From contig VIIQ02000625.1 in the NCBI GenBank assembly GCA_007449985.2, positions 186,001 through 250,000 on the forward strand: a stretch of 64,000 bases of DNA, read 5' to 3'. The notes below the pieces were generated by a model, which was not told the DNA's origin, ran no database searches, and was given only the letters and a program-made list of their open reading frames with translations. A program made the translations under genes and the position numbers. Positions 59,142-64,000 of this stretch are shown here, in pieces. Numbering within the stretch: the stretch's first letter is position 1; every line of letters starts with the position of its first letter. Source of the DNA: Desmodesmus armatus (taxonomy: Eukaryota; Chlorophyta; Chlorophyceae; Sphaeropleales; Scenedesmaceae).

Positions 59142-61028
59142 TCACCAGTCCCACTCCCCGTGGATCATCGTGGGGTTGAGCACCTGCAGCTGTGTGAGGT
59201 ACTCCTTGAGCTGTGCAAGGGTGTCAGCTGGGATACGCTGATCTGACTCAGAATCAAAACGAAGCTTGGTCAGGGCTGTGAGGCCTGTGAGCCGCATCGC
59301 ATCTGATGCATACAGTGGAGAATCCACCTGTACCACCAGCGTCTGCAGCTGTTTGAGGTTTGGCAGGAACTGGCCCCACGGCCCATACCTCGTATCATCA
59401 TCGTCGACAGAAGCCACAGGCTCAAGATCCCAGGGCCCATCATGGCCCCTGGGGCCCAGGCCATCAACACACAGCTTGGTGAGCTTTGTTGCAGCTCCAA
59501 GTGCTGCCGCCAGCTGCCGCTCCTCCTGTGGTGTCGTCTTCACGACGGGTCTTGTATCCCACTCATCGCTATGGCAGAGGTGCTCCAGTCCATCCAGCAC
59601 AAAAGACCGCAGGTCAGGCATGCAGGACAGCAGGGAGGCCAGCCGGGAGGTTGCAGTAACGCAGCCGGACAGCCCCAGCACCTGCATGTGCGCACAGCAG
59701 TCCTGCAGGCCCGGCAAGTTCCCGAACTCCCCGATGAGCTGTAGCCGGGTGAGGTGCGGTGCAGCCAGCTGCACCTCCAAAACCTCACGTGTGGGAACAG
59801 ATTCCTCCATATCCATGACCATCAGTGAGCGCTCAAGGTTGCAGCGCTGCAGCAGCGGCAGGTTTTTGAGGTCCAACAGCAAGGCAGCTTGCCGGACATC
59901 CCTACTGGCACCCATGTGCTCCCACTTCCAGCCCTCGCGCCAGTCATACTCATAATCAAGCTCCTCCGCAGATGATTCGAAGTCCTCTGAAGGTGAAGGA
60001 GGAGAGGGAGGCTCTTCCATGCGGACAGAGGCCACAACCTCTAACTGCAGCTCAATGAGGGTGGTGGGGAAGCTGCTGGCATCGGCAGAGACGAGGGGAC
60101 CCATGTCCAGCCGAGTGAGCTTCGACAGCGGACCAAGGGCCTTGCAAGCATACCTGCAGGCATGAAACAGAAGACCAAGGTGTGAGCGCCACAGTGCATG
60201 CACTAGTTCTGTGTGTACTGTAAGCACGTCCTGTTACGCCCCACGTCAACCTGTTACTGGTGCAGCAATGGTGTGGTTGAGATTGGAGTGAGCATGAGCC
60301 CCCCAGTCAATATGCAAAGGTTGCAGCAGAACTGCAGCAGGTATGAAGCTGGCCCCAGAATGGTGCGTGTGTGCCATCTTGAAATCACTGCAGGTTGGCA
60401 ACAGATACAGTACTGCATACCTGCCCCAGTCAAGATCCTCCTCCTCGTATGGGCAGCGGTCCCCCATCAGCATCGTCAAGCTCTTGAGGTTGCTGAGCTG
60501 CTGCATGGCTGCAGCAATGTCGGTGCCCCAGGTGACCCAGCGGCAGCACATCAGCTCCAGGCGGGTGAGGCCGGTGCTGCCTGCCAGCCCTTGCAACAGA
60601 GCTGGGGGCACATACACACAGCTGCGCAGCCCGTGAAGCAGAAGCTGCATGGCGCCAGGTGCACGGCCTGCTGCTGTAGGCGGGGCGAGGATGCTGCCAG
60701 CGCCAGCTGCTGCAGCAGCCACAGTACTGCACTGTAGCACTGCTGTTGACAAAGCAGAACCCGTGGCTTGCTCTGAGTCGCTGTTCTGCCCGTTGGAGGG
60801 ACATTCAAAGTGCACCTCAGCTACCAGGCCAGCATGCTTTCGCAGCCACTTGGCAAAGGCAGTAGCACTGACATGGGTGGCCTTGAAGATGATGCGTTGC
60901 TGGCCTCTGCAGCGCTGCAGAGCTTTGCAGCAGGTGTTGTTGAGCTGCAGGAGGGTGCAGAGTGATTTTGCATCATCCACAGCGTTGGAGCACTCTACAA
61001 CGATGGCGAGGACATCAGCTACCTGCAT
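59142..61028 (-). CDS. Leucine-rich-repeat protein (F-box/LRR-like)
   Basis: Two exons (61028-60421 and 60153-59142), joined in phase with a GTATGC donor and CTGCAG acceptor, give 539 residues. LRR-like segments recur: GLTRLELMCCRW, LSNLKSLTML, LSKLTRLDMG, HLTRLQLIGE, HMQVLGLSG, TKLTKLCVDGL, NLKQLQTLVVQV, ALTKLRFDS. They are irregular, as in F-box-associated or RNI-type LRRs. The N-terminus (MQVADVLAIVVECSNAVDDA then LLQLNNTCCKAL) could be a diverged F-box, but I cannot confirm it. An acidic insert (about PPSPPSPSEDFESSAEELDY) lies between repeats. If it is an F-box protein it would choose substrates for ubiquitin ligase; that is inference. Confidence 0.7.
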
Positions 61029-62807
61029 GATCAGATCTCAGCGTCAAAAGGTGGTGTACCACGCCTGCAGACAGCTGCTGAGGCCTGGGCGCAGAAGGCA
61101 GCAACAGATGAACGAAAGGTGCAGCATCGACAACCCTCACCAGGTTTTCTTGAACCAACGCCAAACGATCATGTGGCACGGCCTCCACAGTTGACTCCAT
61201 GCAGGCAGTGGCTGTGTTCGAGCGGAGATCAAACGTGTGTCGACACTGGAGACCGAGAAACGCTAGCTGCGCGGGCCAGGGTGGCCTTGCGAATTGATTG
61301 TTGAACTAAGCTTGATCTGCATGCCACGACACCGATACCCACGTCCACCGTGTTGCCAGTTTTGACAGAACCCTGTGTTTGAAAATTGGACAGCTGGCAA
61401 CAGGACCACACAGACAAACAGACGATCTCAGGTAAGCAGGTACCTATCACTTGTCAAATGTTGATGATGCACAGATATCTCCACCGAGTGTGGCCGCTGT
61501 ACCAGCATAGGATGCTTACACTCCCACCACACTCTCCACTGCACGCCCATCTAGCAGGACCCGACCACAGCACCTGTGTTACGCACTGCCTGTTCTTGTC
61601 CCATATTGATTCTCCCGGCAGCAGGTGCGTTGCTTTGTAGCAACGGTAAGCAAAATCAACCAGAGAGTCACTTGCAAAAAGTGGCCTGATACTTGGGCCC
61701 ACCAGGTTGGGCTCTGGCCCTGTCTGACACCCTGGCAGGGCACCCCACAAACACCCCATGCAGTTGCAGCTCACACGGCCCCAGTGGTGCATGTCCGACT
61801 GATAACACAGCATGTACACCTCAGCTTCACATACTTGCGGTAGGGGTCAACCACACCCAGTACCCTTTCTCAACATGGTCACAGTGAAGGCACCCTTGGC
61901 AGGGTTGTGACCAAGGCTCAACTGCCCTCGTACAAGATCACGAGCATACACCACAACATTTGGTGCAAAGAACAGGTGGATGTGTTGCTGTAAACCAGCC
62001 ACCCTGACATGCAAGCACCACCAGCCACCCAGACTACCTCTCTCTGCTCACCCTCATTCACACCTGCCGTGCACAGGATGCCACCCTCTGCCTCACAGCA
62101 GCGGCTGGACAACGCAGTCTGATCACACTCACTCTTTGTCTGAACATGCCTTGCATGGGTGCATGGTTTCACAACCAGCCCCTTTTCAAACCAGGATAGC
62201 CACAGACACCTGCCAACAGCATCATCAACACACCATCACCAACGTGCAGAACACCCACCAATAACACCGCTGGCAACCCTGCAGGGCTTGTCTACACACA
62301 CATACATCCTGCATCATACATCCAGCTGCAGCAGCTGCTGCTGCTGATCATACCCCCACATCAGCTTGGGATGCGAAAGCAAAGCATGCCCTTCATGCAG
62401 CTGATGTACACAACAGTTGACTGCTGCATGTAGCCAGCACACGCCCAGCACTGTGTCCATGCGCACTGTAGGCTACAGCACATAACTCTCACTCCTTGCG
62501 TCTGCTGCACCGACTGTTGCAGCAAGCAAAAGCCGCATGTGCCTGGGTGCAGTACTGCAGAACAATATGCAACCCGTAGTGCAAAAATGCTTCATGCATG
62601 CCACACGACACCAACAGCAAGCAAACGGTGCCGCTGTCACAACGGCACTGTCACCTGCGGAACACTGCGCCCCACGCGCTCTATGCAACAGCCTGCCACA
62701 GGCTGCAGAGCTGCTGCCGCAGCAGCACTGGCAGGCTCCGCTAACACTCACCCATACGTCCCACCCCAGGACTGGTACAGGAGAGAGGGCAGGCGCCCTC
62801 CACACCC
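61029..62807. other. Intergenic DNA, no gene recognised
   Basis: I see no coding region or notable repeat. The right-hand part should include the 3' UTR of the TMEM53-like gene, and the left-hand part the promoter of the LRR gene. Confidence 0.5.
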
Positions 62808-63999
62808 TCACACCCCTTCCGGCTGCTTGCCTGCATGGAGCGCCCAGCTGCTGAGCACCTGCTGCGCAAACAGCTCCAACTGCCGCCTGTACTCCTCAGG
62901 GTACTTCCTGTAGTGGTCTACATGCGCAGAGTCCTGCCACTTGTACGCGTATGTAGGCGCGCCCCGCTTCCGCTGCTGCTCCATGAAGCCCTCCACGACA
63001 TGCGGCTGCACCAGCACATCCGCGTCCGAGTACAGAAACAGCTTGGGGCACACCGGCGCCTGCTGCATCCACGCCTTGTCCATACCCACCAGCGCGTCCT
63101 TCACATATGGCAGCCGCAGGTAGCCGTCCACGATGGCTGCTGCCGGCCGCACCAGCCATGGCAGCTCCTGCTCGATGCCCTCTGCAGGACGCCCCAGCGC
63201 GGCCGCGACTAGCGCCCTGCTGCTGACGTCTGCGGTCACCATCGCAGGGCTGCTGTCGAGGATGATGCCTGCGATCCGCGCCCGGACTGCATCAGCCTCC
63301 GCGCTCTTGAGCTCCGCCAGTAGCTGGAAGACCCAGCCCATGAAGATGAAGCCGCCGCCGGAGAAGAGGTGGATGAGGATGGGGGCCTTTGGGTGCTGCT
63401 GCGCCTTCTGCAGGAGCTTGTGGGTGAAGTTTGCTGCTAGGAGCTGGCCCTGGATGGGGAACATGATGCTGGTCATGGGCGGCCGCGCTGCTAGGATGCG
63501 GGTGTAGCCAAGGGAGTGCCACAGCTGCTTGTACCTGCAGGGCGAACAACAGGCACGGCAGGCAAGGCAGCAGGCCAGGAAGCAGGTTTGTTCAGTGGTT
63601 GAAAATTCGTGAGTGACTGTGGGGGCAAGGTGCTGGACGAGGGCCAAACATCAGGTCAATGCAGCCTGCAAGGCCTGTGGCTATGCTGGACACGAAGAAG
63701 AGGAACAGGACACCGCTCCTTGCACTCCCAGGTGCAGGCTGGGGGCGCGGGGGATCTACTTACTTGGCAAATGGGCCTTGTTTGGCACCCAGCCAGCTGC
63801 ATGCGACGACAATCGGCTCCTCGATTGTCTGCACCCCTCCAGCAGACTGGACTGAGTATAGCCTGCCAGTCAGCTGCCTGCTGCGCAGCGTGCGCAGCTG
63901 CGGTAAGTGAGGGCCCCGCTGCATCATCCGACTGGGCGGCACCATCTGCATTGGGGCGACCTGCGGGTGGTGCTGCTGCTGGTGCTGATGTTCTTGCAT
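62808..63999 (-). CDS. TMEM53/DUF829-type alpha/beta hydrolase, possibly incomplete at 5' end
   Basis: Two exons (63999-63764, 63534-62808) join in phase and give 320 residues from the ATG at 63999. Because the window ends one base further, an upstream exon or start cannot be excluded. Family hallmarks: EEPIVVACSWLGAKQ, KYKQLWHSLGYTRILAARPP, then the nucleophile-elbow-like HLFSGGGFIFMGW (Ser137), AGIILDSSPA, LFLYSDADVLVQPHVVEGF (Asp249/251) and WQDSAHVDHYRKYPEEY (His283/286). These would form a Ser-Asp-His triad. The family is usually HxFSNGG; here the elbow is FSGGG. Animal TMEM53 is a nuclear-envelope protein, and plant members are uncharacterised hydrolase-like proteins. Substrate unknown. 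Confidence 0.85.
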
Positions 64000-64000
64000 G

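Overview
The window looks like nuclear DNA of a green alga, most likely a chlorophycean (Sphaeropleales-like); that placement is my inference. The grounds are intron-rich genes with clean GT-AG junctions, extreme CAG/GCT-driven poly-Gln, poly-Ala and poly-Ser tracts, plant-type (CCCTAAA-like) repeats inside an intron, TGTAA motifs behind some genes, and a gene set mixing plant-type proteins (CHUP1-like, FRO-type ferric reductases) with widely conserved eukaryotic ones (COX15, C5orf34-like, DUF4202, TMEM53-like). I see no rRNA, tRNA, CRISPR array or prokaryotic operon.

Layout, left to right: 1733-7155 (+) a 1,693-aa CHUP1-like protein; 10790-15540 (+) an eight-exon gene of unknown function; 17323-18031 (-) a possible small two-exon gene; 18057-18200 two large perfect palindromes; 18343-22179 (-) a C5orf34-like gene; 23073-26948 (-) COX15, the mitochondrial haem A synthase; 27.3-28.5 kb weak coding-like signals; 29-32.2 kb repeat-rich DNA with a 169-bp array; 33136-38276 (-) ferric reductase 1; 38277-44135 a spacer holding a possible 3.9-kb terminal-inverted-repeat element; 44136-50203 (+) ferric reductase 2, a head-to-head paralogue with a one-base deletion in exon 6; 53440-57557 (+) a DUF4202 gene; 59142-61028 (-) a leucine-rich-repeat gene; 62808-63999 (-) a TMEM53/DUF829-type hydrolase that may continue past the window edge. 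Exon joins were worked out by hand from splice motifs and reading-frame continuity; every multi-exon model given as a gene keeps its phase at each join, apart from ferric reductase 2 at its frameshift.

The most striking pattern is not one gene. In at least five genes, short pieces spanning an exon-intron boundary (the last 10-40 bases of an exon plus its splice donor, or an acceptor plus the start of the next exon) are repeated in tandem inside the adjoining intron. They occur in the unknown gene, the C5orf34-like gene, COX15, ferric reductase 2 and the DUF4202 gene. Several 3' splice sites are also preceded by CTG or CTGC microsatellites in sense orientation. Together these suggest that introns here grow by tandem duplication across splice junctions, leaving rows of near-perfect decoy splice sites.

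Functionally, COX15 serves respiratory haem A synthesis, the two reductases should take part in plasma-membrane iron reduction, and the CHUP1-like protein is expected to link chloroplasts to actin. I see no evidence that the neighbouring genes form a single pathway.
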